Assembly (NCBI GenBank): GCA_029204225.1
Contig: MU832188.1
Span: forward strand, 1 to 64,000
Source of the DNA: Diphasiastrum complanatum
Taxonomy: Eukaryota; Streptophyta; Lycopodiopsida; Lycopodiales; Lycopodiaceae
Length of the DNA stretch: 64,000 nucleotides
Reading direction: 5' to 3'
The position numbers were made by a program, and so were the translations under genes. This document shows positions 45,547 through 55,794 of this stretch, piece by piece (positions within the stretch are counted from its first letter, which is position 1; each line of letters opens with the position of its first letter). The notes beneath the pieces are model-generated. The model worked only from the letters and a program-made list of their open reading frames with translations, had not been told where the DNA came from and made no database searches.

Positions 45547-45870
45547 AGTAAGTCAAGCTTCCTACCAACTACCTACACAATGTAGGCTCAAATGGATATG
45601 ACTCATCAAGCCTGGAAATCTTTTTAGCTGGCTCTATAGGTGTGCTCACTAGCTTACAATCTTGCGGCTTGAACCTGTGCAGTAATTTCATGACAAGGCT
45701 TGACTTGAGTTAGCCCCACTTCATGTCCTTTTTGCCACTTACTCTGAGACAATAGTGCATTAGATTAAGATATGTCATCTCAAATTGATTCAGAAGATCA
45801 GTCTTGATCATGGCTACCACATCTTAATTATTTCCAATAATAATTAAGTGATCAACATGTCAGGAGAATT

Positions 45871-46198
45871 TGAAAAAAAAATAGTGAAAGATCCAACTAA
45901 GGATCGTTAGGCTCGGTGAAATATGAGCGTTCCTATTGTGTCCACAACCTCTATATAGGATTCGGCCTAATAGACTTGGATATACGGTACTCCAGTGTAC
46001 GAGATTATTAGTTACGTCACATCATTCCGGACTAGCCCAGAAATGTAATTAATAACCTTGTGAGAGAGGTGCTCTAATTGGACCTATGGAGCTTTTGCAC
46101 GGTGATTGACTACCTTATGGTGCAAAAATAGGAGATCAAATGCTTTTGGCTTGGAATAAGAAATTCTATAAAAAATATTCCACAGCTTTTGGGTCCTA
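45871..46198. other. Spacer, possibly part of another LTR
   Basis: No ORF. CCTCTATATAGGA (45949-45961) is a palindromic promoter-like box. This sequence was contiguous with 49458 onward before element H inserted; that right part reaches a primer-like site at 49670, so both may be one interrupted LTR. Confidence 0.35.
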
Positions 46199-46203
46199 TA
46201 TAT

Positions 46204-47249
46204 TGAAGAAACGAAATGTTTCCAACTACAAAGCCTTGTTAGCTTTCAGCCCTCAACCTGACAAAGATGTTCGCGAACTCGAAAATCTAGAGACACGAAA
46301 CACGAAGAGTTTTGCAAACATGAAAGTCAAAGGAGATGAAGACGAATGATTCGTGAACACCAAATTCAAAGGGGACGAAGACGAATGGTTCGCTAACACG
46401 AAAGATCCACGAACGAGATTCCTTTGCGGTTCAGTACGAGAGAAAGGCATACGAGCAAAACGAAACCCGTTTTGCCCTCACGCTCCAAAGAGTACTAGCT
46501 AAGATCACGCAAGTACCCAGAAGTACAGATATCTGATTTGATGGTATGACATCAGCAGATACATTTTAGGTCGTGGCTAATTTGCCACTCTTGTAATTCC
46601 CTGATTAGTTGTAGATGTTTAATCACTCTAATCTTAGATTTACATAGAGCGACCATACTTACTGGATGATACTTGACATATAGATCAACAGAATACACAT
46701 ACAGTGTAATGTAATACTTTGATGCTAGTATGCAATCAAGACAAAAAATACAGAATACTTGTCCACCTACGTGCGAAGACAATTTTTGTATAGGATCAGA
46801 AGATCCAATTGTCCGCTAGTAAAAGCAAAACGATTACTCGTGAGAGAACCGCGTTTCTCTCACGCCAATGCACTGCGTGGATATGCACGTAGTGCTCAAA
46901 GAATTAGAGAAAAGAAATCAATAGATGATATTGTAGCCTTCATGCACATACCAATTCGTGTTGTGTCTGATCTCAAATGCAAATGTTTCTATTGTTAATC
47001 GCGTGTCTGAGTTTCTTCTTGTTCATTTTGAATTCCGCACTTTGGTTGAAACTATGTTGAATGCTGTATTAATTTTTTGAACGTAGATTAGTAGTGACTG
47101 ACTACACTCTGGAGGACTGTAGGAGTGATTCAGTTGGTAGTGTCCAGCGATTGCATCTGAACCCCATCCGAGACGAAGAGAGTCGTGCTTGATTTGCCTT
47201 CGCGAAAGTTTCGCGAATCTGACGAATTCATGAGTCATCATTCTCAACA
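46204..47249 (+). repeat. 5' LTR of element H
   Basis: 1046 bp. It aligns over most of its length with the minus-strand LTR at 32359-33107. U3 begins with an acidic reading frame (LLAFSPQPDKDVRELENLET, then two 13-residue steps of the type F-x-N-x-K-x-K-G-D-E-D-E-W). The end contains TTCGCGAAAGTTTCGCGAA, two TTCGCGAA palindromes. Confidence 0.8.
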
Positions 47250-47250
47250 G

Positions 47251-47261
47251 TGGTATCAGAG
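47251..47261 (+). other. Primer-binding site of element H
   Basis: TGGTATCAGAG (continuing CGAG) lies one base after the LTR end, complementary to the initiator tRNA-Met 3' end. Confidence 0.95.
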
Positions 47262-47365
47262 CGAGTTATCCTGTCAAACTCTCACATAGTTGAGAAGCTA
47301 TCAGATCTAGGAGGCCAAGCATTCAGACAATCAACCATCAACAAGAAAACAGACTTCAAGAAGCA

Positions 47366-48215
47366 ATGGCTTCAGTCAGCAGCATGCAGAGCAAGATCTG
47401 CACGATACTTGATTCTTCAGGATCTAACTTTCTAGCCTGGAAAGTTAAGACATCTTTGATACTCAAGGGCAAAGGACTCTTCCCCTGGGTGCATGGCACA
47501 GAAGAAATGCCTACAACAACAGGCAAGGAGCTACGTGAATGGAGGGAGAAAAACGACAAGGTAGTAGCCTTGCTATCATCTTCCCCTTGACCTGGCTACA
47601 CTCTCCAAGGCTAAGGAGATGTGGGATGTATTGCTCACCAGATTTCAGACGAAATCAAGAAGTCAGATCATGATGCTGGAAGATTAGTTGACAAATTTGC
47701 AATGGGATGGAAAAGACCTCACCTCTTTCGTAAGAAAGATGAAGGATCTGTTTTTGTCACTACATAACTCTGGAACAGAGAACGTTGTGTCAGCTGAGAA
47801 GCAGCTCACGTACATGTTGAGAGCCTTAGCCAGATCATTCCAGACGACAAGAACCCTGCTCACGAAAGATCCCGCCATGAATCTCGAAAAGGCGGTTGTC
47901 GAGATTCGAGAAGAAGTCAAGGCCAGAGAACATCTGGATCATGAAGATGGTTCTGGCCAGGCCCTCTACGGCAACAAAGAAAAATCAAAGAAGCAATTTA
48001 AGCCAAAGAGGGAGTCCAATCAGAGGCAGGATCATGACCAGCAAGCAGAGGGCAACTGGAAAACCAAAGGGAGGTCAAAACAACAAGGTGCAAACAAGAA
48101 GACTTGTGTGAGATGCAGAAGATACGGGCATACAGTAGATACCTGCTGGCTCAATCCCAAGATTGAGTGTATCCATTGCCACAAGAAGGGTCACGCAGCC
48201 ATGGATTGCCGCTAG
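47366..48215 (+). pseudogene. Copia gag of element H
   Basis: The start is ATG at 47366 (MASVSSMQSKICTILDSSGS, then FLAWKVKTSLILKGKGLFPW), about 115 bp after the LTR. A frameshift near 47585 and a TAG at about 47681 separate it from the frame 47688-48215 (LTNLQWDGKDLTSFVRKMKD, AEKQLTYMLRALARSFQTTR). It ends with a Lys/Gln-rich stretch and two intact CCHC knuckles, CVRCRRYGHTVDTC and CIHCHKKGHAAMDC. The reading stops at 48215 with TAG in CRxN. This is the best preserved Gag of the family in the window. Confidence 0.9.
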
Positions 48216-49435
48216 AACCCAAGGAACAAATTAGCACAGAACAGACAGGAGAACGACAATAGTTCGTCCTATGTCGAGGAGCCCGAGAGTTCAAAGATGG
48301 GCGAAGAAAAAACAAACAGAAGTTGCTCGACTGCCTACATGTGTGAAGATGTGTGTGCAACATCAACGTCTGACACACATGAGGTGATCCTAGATTCAGG
48401 AGCCACCTCACACTTCATGACATCAAGACAAATAATGTCTGATTTCAGAAGTGCAGATCCTTCAAGATTCATAGTTCTTGGAGATGGATATAAACATCAA
48501 GTGAATGACATTGGTTTACTATGGCTCAACACCAACGACAGAGACATACGACTCGAAGACGTTCTGTTTGTGCCTACTCTGCAACAAGAATAGTAGATGC
48601 AGGGATACGTGTGACGTTTTCTGACGAAGCATGCAACGTGATTGATGCCAGTACCAGTACTCTCGTCACTCAAGGTAGAAGGAAAGGGAACCTATATCAT
48701 CTGAAGGTACGCCTACCTGCAGATCAGGTGCATCAGACTCATGACGACTCGCCAAACACTTTGTGGCATAGAAGACTCTGCCACATGAACGCCATTTGGC
48801 ACTTTACTAAGAAAGCCACCATGGAGCGATAATAGGGGTCAACATCTCGAATGCAACCAGTTTGACCACCTGTGATGCATGTTTTAAAGGCAAGATGTCA
48901 CGCCCACCATTCATGAAAGACTCCTACAGAACGACAAAGATTCTGGAGCTAGTGCACTCTGACATCTGCCATTCAACGTGATCTCAGTAGGAGGTTCAAA
49001 GTATTACATAACCTTCATTGATGATTATAGCAAATTTGCCAGAGTACTTTATTCAGAATAAATCTGAAGCGCTCGATAAATTCACAGAATATGTGAATTG
49101 GGTAGAAAGATGCACAAGCAACAAAGTGAAGCAGATCAGAACAGATTGAGGTGGCGAATATATCTCGAATCACTTCACTAACTTCTGCAATGATCGTGGC
49201 ATTATTCACAGAAGAACTGCAGCCTACACACCGCAGCACAATGGTGTTGCTGAACGAAAGAACAAGACCCTAATGGAAGTAGCCAGATGCATGATGGCCT
49301 ACTTGAAGGCTCCAAGGGCACTGTGGGCTGAAGCAGTAGCTGCAGCCGCATATATCTAGAACAAGACGGGTAAGTCTGGTGTTCCTCACATGACACCACA
49401 TGAGCTATGGTGGGGTAGAAAGCCCAACCTGTCTC
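48216..49435 (+). pseudogene. Copia protease and integrase of element H
   Basis: 48297-48593 includes the protease motif VILDSGATSHFMTS and RFIVLGDGYKHQV. After a stop, 48594-48832 gives GNLYHLKVRL and LWHRRLCHMN (integrase zinc His pair). Beyond, in broken frames, come CDACFKGKMSRPPF, YITFIDDYSKFAR (first Asp), RTD-stop-GGEYIS (second Asp, Gly-Gly preserved after a TGA), NGVAERKNKTLMEVARCMM (catalytic Glu) and ALWAEAVAAAAYI. It ends at ELWWGRKPN where the deletion begins. Confidence 0.9.
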
Positions 49436-49457
49436 AGTCATCATTCTCAACATATAT

Positions 49458-51539
49458 CTTGTAGAAACTCGCCCTATTTCTCATTCAATTTTCTTGTTCC
49501 AAGAGCTAGGATCCTCTCCTCTCTTGCATTCAGTTACCATGGCTCGGGGGTGGAGCGGTTAGAGACTAGACTATCTATTTTATGTTGGTTGGGTGGTTTG
49601 GCTCCATAGGTGGCCTGTTGGTTGCATGCAATAGGATCTAGGTAGATCTTCACTTGGCGATTTTTATAATGATATCAGAGCCATACTTTGCATCGATCAT
49701 AAGGTGGAGTTGTTTTTTGCCTTTTCCTAGTTTTTTGGTATTTCCTCGTTGCTTTATACTTCCTGGTGGTGGAATTGACCTCCAGAAAGTAAGTGGCTTC
49801 TCTGATTTTGGTTTTCTTTTAGCCTAATGGTCATTATCATAGAAATTTTGCATAGACTCAATGATGGAAATCAATGGTTTTTTGATAGTTTTTGTGGTTT
49901 TTGAGCTAGTATTCAATGTTTTGGCTTGAAATTTGTCAAAGCTACTGTTCCTGAATGTTTTTTAGACTTGTACTTGCTTTTTTCCAGTCATTATGATTGA
50001 TTTTAATGATTGCATGCTAGTGGAAAAGTCAAAAGTGGGCCTAGATAGTGATTTTTAGCCAAGAATTGGGGTTTTTGGGCTATAAATGGGCTATATGAAG
50101 CATGATTGACCAAGATCAAAACATATAGTGCTTTTTGTGATTGAATTACAGTATATTTGGCCTGATTGCACTTTCATGTGGGTTTGATCCACAAGAAATT
50201 TCCAAAAAGGTTGAAATTTAGTTTAAAAAAACATGGGTTTTTGGTGGTTTTTTAATGTTTTTGGAGATATTCATAAAATCCTTGGATAGTTTTTACATGC
50301 ACATTTTTAGAGGTGTAATGATGCTTTTCTAAGGCTTTCATGAAGTTTGGTAGGGATTGGACAACATTAAGAGTCTCAAAGAAGTAAAAAAATAGTGTAT
50401 TTTTGGGGCTTTTTGAGCTTAAATAACTCTCAATTGGTGGTTTGAAACCATTGGATCTTTTTACAAGCTAAAAAATTTGATGAATTTTCTCTGATTTGAG
50501 CCGTCAGGCACTTAATTTGGAGTTGGGGGCTTAGGCACCAATATCTTGAAGTTTTGCTTGTTGAGGGACTCCATAAAATGCAATTCTTGCATGATCTTAG
50601 CTTATGATTGCTTGTTGGACTTGATGGAAGCCTCTATGCCTCTAAACTGAACCTTAAAAGAGTTCTTGTAACGTCTAATTGGATGCATATGGGGTTGGAG
50701 TGGGATTTTTTATGATATTACCTTGAGAAAGTGCGCCCTCCTACTGCAATTTTAGTCATTTATTGCTTGCATGTGTTAAGTCTACATGGTAGGGTGATGT
50801 GGCAAGTGTCTTGCTAGCCCCCTCTCCCTCTGTATTGTGCTTTACAGTGACCAAATCGGAGTCCTGTAGCAAAAGTTATGGTCGTCAGAAGTTTGGCAGT
50901 TTTTAGAGTAAAACTTAATTTTTTTTTGAAATGCTCTGATCGCATGCAAGCATGTGAAGCAGTAGAGTACATTCCCAGTGTTGAAATTTAAAAAAAAAAA
51001 AAATCAGTGTACATGTCTGATACAAGGTACTGGGTGTAACAATAGTTTGATCAGATAAATTTTCATGCATGAATACAATAAATTCTATAAAAGCAAGTTG
51101 AAAAGTGATTTTCCAATTTTCTAGGCAATTTAAGTAAATTTTGATTTTTTTGAATAAATCACTGCATGTCATGTTTGGCGCATGCTGGATGTTTCAAAAT
51201 CAGTTGAAAATGTGATGACAATTGTGAAGCTGCCAAGTCGATGCTATAAATCGATTTTCACAGTTTTGGTCCATATTGAATGGAATTTGAAAATCCCAGT
51301 TATGTAAAATTCTAGAAGAACCATGCATGTTTTGATTTTATTCAAATTCGTTGGTTTTTTTATCAAACAGAAATAGCTTATAAAGTGAATGACCTCACTG
51401 AGATGAAATCAATCAATTTTATAAGGTCACAGTACCTTTCACTTTCAGTTGAAGATTTTAGAATTTGTCAACTAAAGGGAGCAGTTCTTGTTTTATGTGA
51501 TCAATAAAGACCAAGACTAACGCAAGTCCTCTTGGAATG
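49458..51539. other. Non-coding region with a primer-like site at 49670-49682
   Basis: TGATATCAGAGCC (49670-49682) differs by one base from a Met-type primer site, suggesting the end of an LTR to its left and an element body to its right. The following 1.85 kb is AT-rich and T-rich (many TTTTTGGTT words) and carries no Gag or Pol motif. It might be the leader of a non-autonomous or very decayed element into which element A later inserted. Confidence 0.35.
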
Positions 51540-51544
51540 GTTTT

Positions 51545-52757
51545 TGTCGGAAATAGGTTAGATAATCTTAGCATAAACTTCCTACTTCTAGTGCATGACT
51601 ACCCCTATCAAAAATTGAACAAAGCAGTAGTGATGGAAATCACGTTCAATCTTTAGCAACTAACTTTGAAATCGCTAGATACTAAGTGATTACGTAGCCA
51701 AACATGAAATATTGAATTCTCAGACAATTTTATCAATTACAAAGGAAATACAGAGATGCATGCATTCTGACATATACTGAATGCAATAAAAAGATAGTAT
51801 TGATTCAAAAAAACAAAATCAGATGCTTATGAGCGCAAAACATTAGCGGATAGAAACAATGCACTCTAAGCTATCTCTGAGTAACTGAGGATAAGTCTGA
51901 TAATAAGCAACTATGCTGATAAACAATAGCGCAATAGCAACTCTAAAATATAACTCTAAACATGAGCTAGAATGCTCAAGAGAGTTCAAGCTTAAAAGCT
52001 TGATAGAGAGCTAACTTGCAATATTTGCTGATACTAAACTGCTTACCTTAAAACTGTATGAATATAATCAGCTATTTATACTAAGAAATTAGGTCGTTAA
52101 TTGCGATTGCTAGTTGGCTGGTATCCGCTGGCATCCATCCGATTCCTTGTCATTGATTGCTGATAAGTGGTAAAATTGGACGTAAACGTTTTGTCCTGCA
52201 TAAATGAACCAAACTGTCACTTCTGCAAAAATGAACTAGAACAGTCACAGGCGACACTGTCGCAAAAAGGCGACAGTATCTGGATTTTGCGAAAAACGTG
52301 ACAATGCCTTTAAAACTGATTTAGGGTTGCCCTACACTTCGCCAGAGTCATTTCCTTAACTTTTGAGGCTCTTTGGAGAAAGCGAAAAGTGCGACATTTT
52401 GTCAAGTGAAAAATGTGATCTGAATATTTGCTCGCAAATCCTGACAGGCGAAAAAAATGTGAAAAGCGACACTGCATTTTACACGAGATTCCTGACAGGC
52501 GACAGCTTCGCAAAGAGTGAAAAATCGAAGCGACACTAAGGTAAAACTCCGTGTATTTCCTGACATGCGAGAAAGCCGAAGTGAGAGAAAAATGAAATGT
52601 GACATTGTGGTAAAACTCCGTGTAATTCTACAGATTGTGTAAAAACACTTGTAAAACTGTAGACTGTAAAAGAATGGGAAAATCCGTAGAACTGGATAAA
52701 CAACGGATGAAGATTAAAATCGATTAGTCGATTGGTAAAAAGGAGAATAATCTAACA
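51545..52757 (-). repeat. 3' LTR of element A
   Basis: Starts (plus strand) TGTCGGAAATAGG and ends ATCTAACA. The purine tract GGATTCAGATTAAGGGGGAG follows on the right (52758-52777). The U3 half (about 52250-52640) repeats CCTGACAGGCGA-like and GCGACACT words, and AAAACTCCGTGTA occurs twice (about 52544 and 52612). Confidence 0.9.
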
Positions 52758-52777
52758 CTCCCCCTTAATCTGAATCC

Positions 52778-53650
52778 TTGAATGTCTTGACCTTCAAACT
52801 TAGTTCTACACAGAATCTTCTGTGTGTATCCAAACTTAATGTTTTGGTAAAAATATCAGTTGTCATATCTTGCGTTCTATAGTACTGCAATATGACCTCT
52901 TCGTTGAGAACTTATACTTTAGTTCAATGTGCTTACTCCTGGAATGAAATCTAGGGTTGGCTAATAAAGCGATGGCACTTTGATTATCACAAAAGAATGT
53001 CGTCGGAGCATATTGATTCAGACTGATATTTGAAAGTAAGTTTCTCAACTAAATTGCTTTCTTTGTAGCTTGAGAGGCTGCAATATACTCTGATTCAATG
53101 GAAGATAGAGCTATCGAAGATTGCTTGCGATTGTTCTAGGAAATTGGACCATTGTTGAGAAAGAATGTAAATCCAAAAGTAGATTTACGAGTGTCTACAT
53201 CTCCTACCCAACTTGCATCTGTGTAACCATGGAGGAAATTGAGTTTGTCATTGCTGACTGCTCCATAACAAATGCAAAAGTCCATAGTAGCTCAAAGATA
53301 TCTCATGACTCTGATAAGAGCCTTCTAATGTGTTACACCAGGATTAGTCATAAACTGACTGCAAAAGCAATGTCTGGTCTGGTACAGATCATGGCGTACA
53401 TAAGAGATCCTATAATAGAATGGTAAGGATACTCACACATCTGTTGCTTCTCGTGAATTTTTTGGGGACACTGGTCCTTTGACAATTTGAGTACTGGTTC
53501 CATTGACGAGAGAGCTACTTTGCAATTGATCAGATTATTCTGACCAAATGTTGTAGATGTACCTCTGTTGTATGATATGGATCAACTTCTATTTTCTGTC
53601 TCTGTGGATTTGTATACCAAGGCAGAAATGAGCTTCGCCCAGATCGGTCA
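52778..53650 (-). pseudogene. Copia RT C-terminus and RNase H remnant (element A)
   Basis: Near 53590-53650 the minus strand reads DMTDLGEAHFCLGIQIHRDR, the RT stretch after the catalytic box. Around 53150-53220 come decayed ASWVGDVDTRKSTFGFTFF and, at 53050-53110, the S-S-I-E-S-E-Y-I-A-A-S segment. 52863-53048 reads FFCDNQSAIALLANPRFHSR and SKHIELKYKF, the RNase H end. Several stops interrupt it. The catalytic RT core is missing. Confidence 0.85.
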
Positions 53651-54945
53651 TGTCAAATTCGGAAGATCCACGTGTCCTAAGCAATGATGCCATAGTAATA
53701 TTTTCTTGACTAAAATAGAGGTTTTCAAGGCCTGACTAGACTCAGAATAACAATGTGCCAATCTATATAAGTAACCCTGCCTCTTGCCGAGTGCAAGGAT
53801 CTTATTACTCCCATCAATAATTTTGCATTGATTAGATTCGAATTCTACCTTATGACCTAAATCTATAACTCTACTTACTGATAACAGATTTGTAGAGAGT
53901 TTAGGAATATATAAGACTTTTGATAGTAATTTGAATTGATCGTGCTGGAATCGCAATCTTACAGAACAAATTTCTTCGTGTTGTAAGGCATGTAGGAGTT
54001 GAAGATCTCACGTTGATTGGTCATATGTTGAGTTGGTCTAGAATTCAGAAACCATGAATCATCCAAAAATGTGCTTTGATCTTTGACCATAAATGCGCCT
54101 TCATCCACTTCGACCTGGGGAGATGATGAGACTGTATTTGCTTGTTGATCAGGTTGCTTGGCTATGTTCTTCGCTTGGAGAATTTGGCAATCCTTGATCT
54201 CAAGGTTATTGCGCTTGCAATACCTGCAAAACATCTTCTTCTTCGACTGTGGATTCGATGATTGTTCTTGACTTTGAGTCGGCTTCTGATTTGTTGCAGC
54301 CTTCTTGGAGGTTTTCTGCTTCTTTCGCTTAGAGCCTTTGTTGACATATAGAGCTTGAGAGGAGGAAGGCGACGACGTGTCTTGACTTCTTCTATTATAT
54401 TCTTGCAGCAACATAGTGATAACTCTAGTAAGAGTTAAGTCTGAGTGTGTCAATATGATCATCACCCAGTTCTCATATGTAGAGGGAAAGCTTGAAAGGA
54501 ATGTCATAATTGCGTCTTGATCGTCTATGACTGATCCGACAGCGGCCATCTGTTGCAAGAGATTCTTAAACTGGTTAATGTGATTCTAAAGAGAATCACC
54601 AATAGACATCTTGAATGTGAAGAATTTTCTTCGTAGATGTAACTTGGTAGTTACTTCCCTCATGGCATATAGTGAGTTCAGGATATCCCAAACGCCTTTT
54701 GACGTTTTAGCTTCAGCTATGTGTCCAATCTGTGTATATGATATATTGACGATAATAAGCACGAAAGCTTTACCATCCTTCGATTTTCACTTTGAGTCGT
54801 CGTCTTCAGGTTTTACTTCTGTACCTGTAACAACATCCCATAATTCATTGGCGATTAGCAAGGTCTTCATCTTAAATTTCCACAAATGATAATTGGATCC
54901 ATTCAGCTTGTCTACGATAAGACCAGCTTTACTTTGAGAATCCAT
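53651..54945 (-). pseudogene. Copia gag-protease-pre-integrase remnant (element A)
   Basis: The start is ATG at 54943-54945 (MDSQSKAGLIVDKLNGSNYH, LWKFKMKTLLIANELWDVV). After breaks, 53959-54558 continues the Gag body (FLSSFPSTYENWVMIILTHS) to a knuckle CRYCKRNNLEIKDC in which the metal-binding His is Leu. The protease site reads FLNSRPTQHMT instead of L-D-S-G-A-T-x-H-M-T, so the catalytic Asp and Gly are both lost. 53648-53956 continues with LYIPKLSTNLLSVSRV and WHHCLGHVDLPNL, then joins directly to RT sequence at about 53650. Confidence 0.85.
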
Positions 54946-55067
54946 TTGTATCGATGACGCTAAGATGCAGTAATGCAAACAATAGGAAATCAATTATCTG
55001 ATACTGAAAGGTTGAAAGGAATTGAAGAATTTGATATCGTAAAAGATATCAAGTATTAGAGATTTCA

Positions 55068-55078
55068 CTCTGATACCA
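55068..55078 (-). other. Primer-binding site of element A
   Basis: CTCTGATACCA directly precedes the 5' LTR edge TGTTGG at 55079; complement of TGGTATCAGAG. Confidence 0.95.
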
Positions 55079-55134
55079 TGTTGGAAATAGGTTAGATAAT
55101 TGTAGCGGAAACTTCCTACTTCCAATGCATGACT
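55079..55134 (-). repeat. 5' LTR of element A, left piece
   Basis: TGTTGGAAATAGG...GCATGACT matches 51545-51600 of the other LTR and stops at the insertion point of element B. The continuation is 60694-61842. Confidence 0.95.
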
Positions 55135-55781
55135 TGTGAAAAATACAGATCCTAAGTGGATCTAAACTCCAAGATCATTGGCTTGAATGCTTGCACTCCA
55201 AACTACATAAGCTAGGAATTGGCAACACATTCTATGCTACCTAGAATGCAAAGAACTTGATCAAAAAGCATTTATCACAAATGGAAACTTCCATAAACAT
55301 CAAGTGCGGCCCAAAATAGCATTATACAGTCCATAATACATCAGCCTACCACTTTTGGAAAGCACCTAAGATCATACACACAAAGCTTGAACTCAATCAC
55401 TACACAATGCCAACAATGGAAGGAGAACCCAATAGAAAAATCTCTCATTAAGCAAATGAATACAATGGATCTGCTCCAACCTGTTTCTCCACGGCCTACC
55501 TGCTATATATAGCTGAGAGAGATGACTCTCTCTCCTCTCTCTAGACCCTCCTTACCTAAAATATGCCCTATATAGGTAAAATTGGCATATATGTCCAAAA
55601 TACATGAAAATGGACTCATTTCGAAGGTCTTGAAGTTTGACACTTCTTCATACTGAAAAAATACACTTACTAAAAATATCTAGACCTGTTTCACACGTGT
55701 GAAAAGTCAGATCCTAAACTATGTGCCATTTTTAGCAATTTTGGCCTAAAACTAGACAAGGAAATGTTGACAATTTTCACA
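55135..55781 (-). repeat. 3' LTR of element B
   Basis: 647 bp, TGTGAAAAATACAG to ATTTTCACA on the plus strand. On the right CTCCCTCTTCAAC is the complement of the purine tract GTTGAAGAGGGAG, which overlaps the end of the ORF. Confidence 0.97.
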
Positions 55782-55794
55782 CTCCCTCTTCAAC

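Larger units (their letters stand above)
40150..45870 (-). pseudogene. Dead Copia RT/RNase H (element K), split by two insertions
   Basis: Three pieces join in order on the minus strand. 45547-45870 holds the RT part after the catalytic box (DHLIIIGNN...LLNQFEMTYLNLMHYCLRVSG...KLVSTPIEPAKK...VGSLTYL). 41010-41225 continues directly (LTMTRLDYV; VAKRILWYVKRTSDYGLI; IRGFVDADWGGVDYDV). 40150-40213 gives the RNase H end (FSWSSKKQK, normally followed by T-x-x-x-S-S-x-E-A-E-Y). Element L interrupts the first join and a solo LTR the second; both carry 5-bp target duplications. The RT box Y-V-D-D reads H-V-D-H here. No upstream domains or LTRs of K itself are recognised. Confidence 0.85.
46204..49452 (+). 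mobile_element. Copia element H with RT/RNase H and most of the 3' LTR deleted
   Basis: The 5' LTR opens TGAAGAAACG at 46204 and ends CTCAACA at 47249. A primer site, gag, protease and integrase follow. The sequence then jumps from integrase (about 49435) straight to the last 17 bp of the LTR (AGTCATCATTCTCAACA, 49436-49452, identical to 47233-47249). The duplication TATAT flanks it at 46199-46203 and 49453-49457. So the element inserted whole and later lost about half of pol plus the body of its 3' LTR. Confidence 0.85.
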
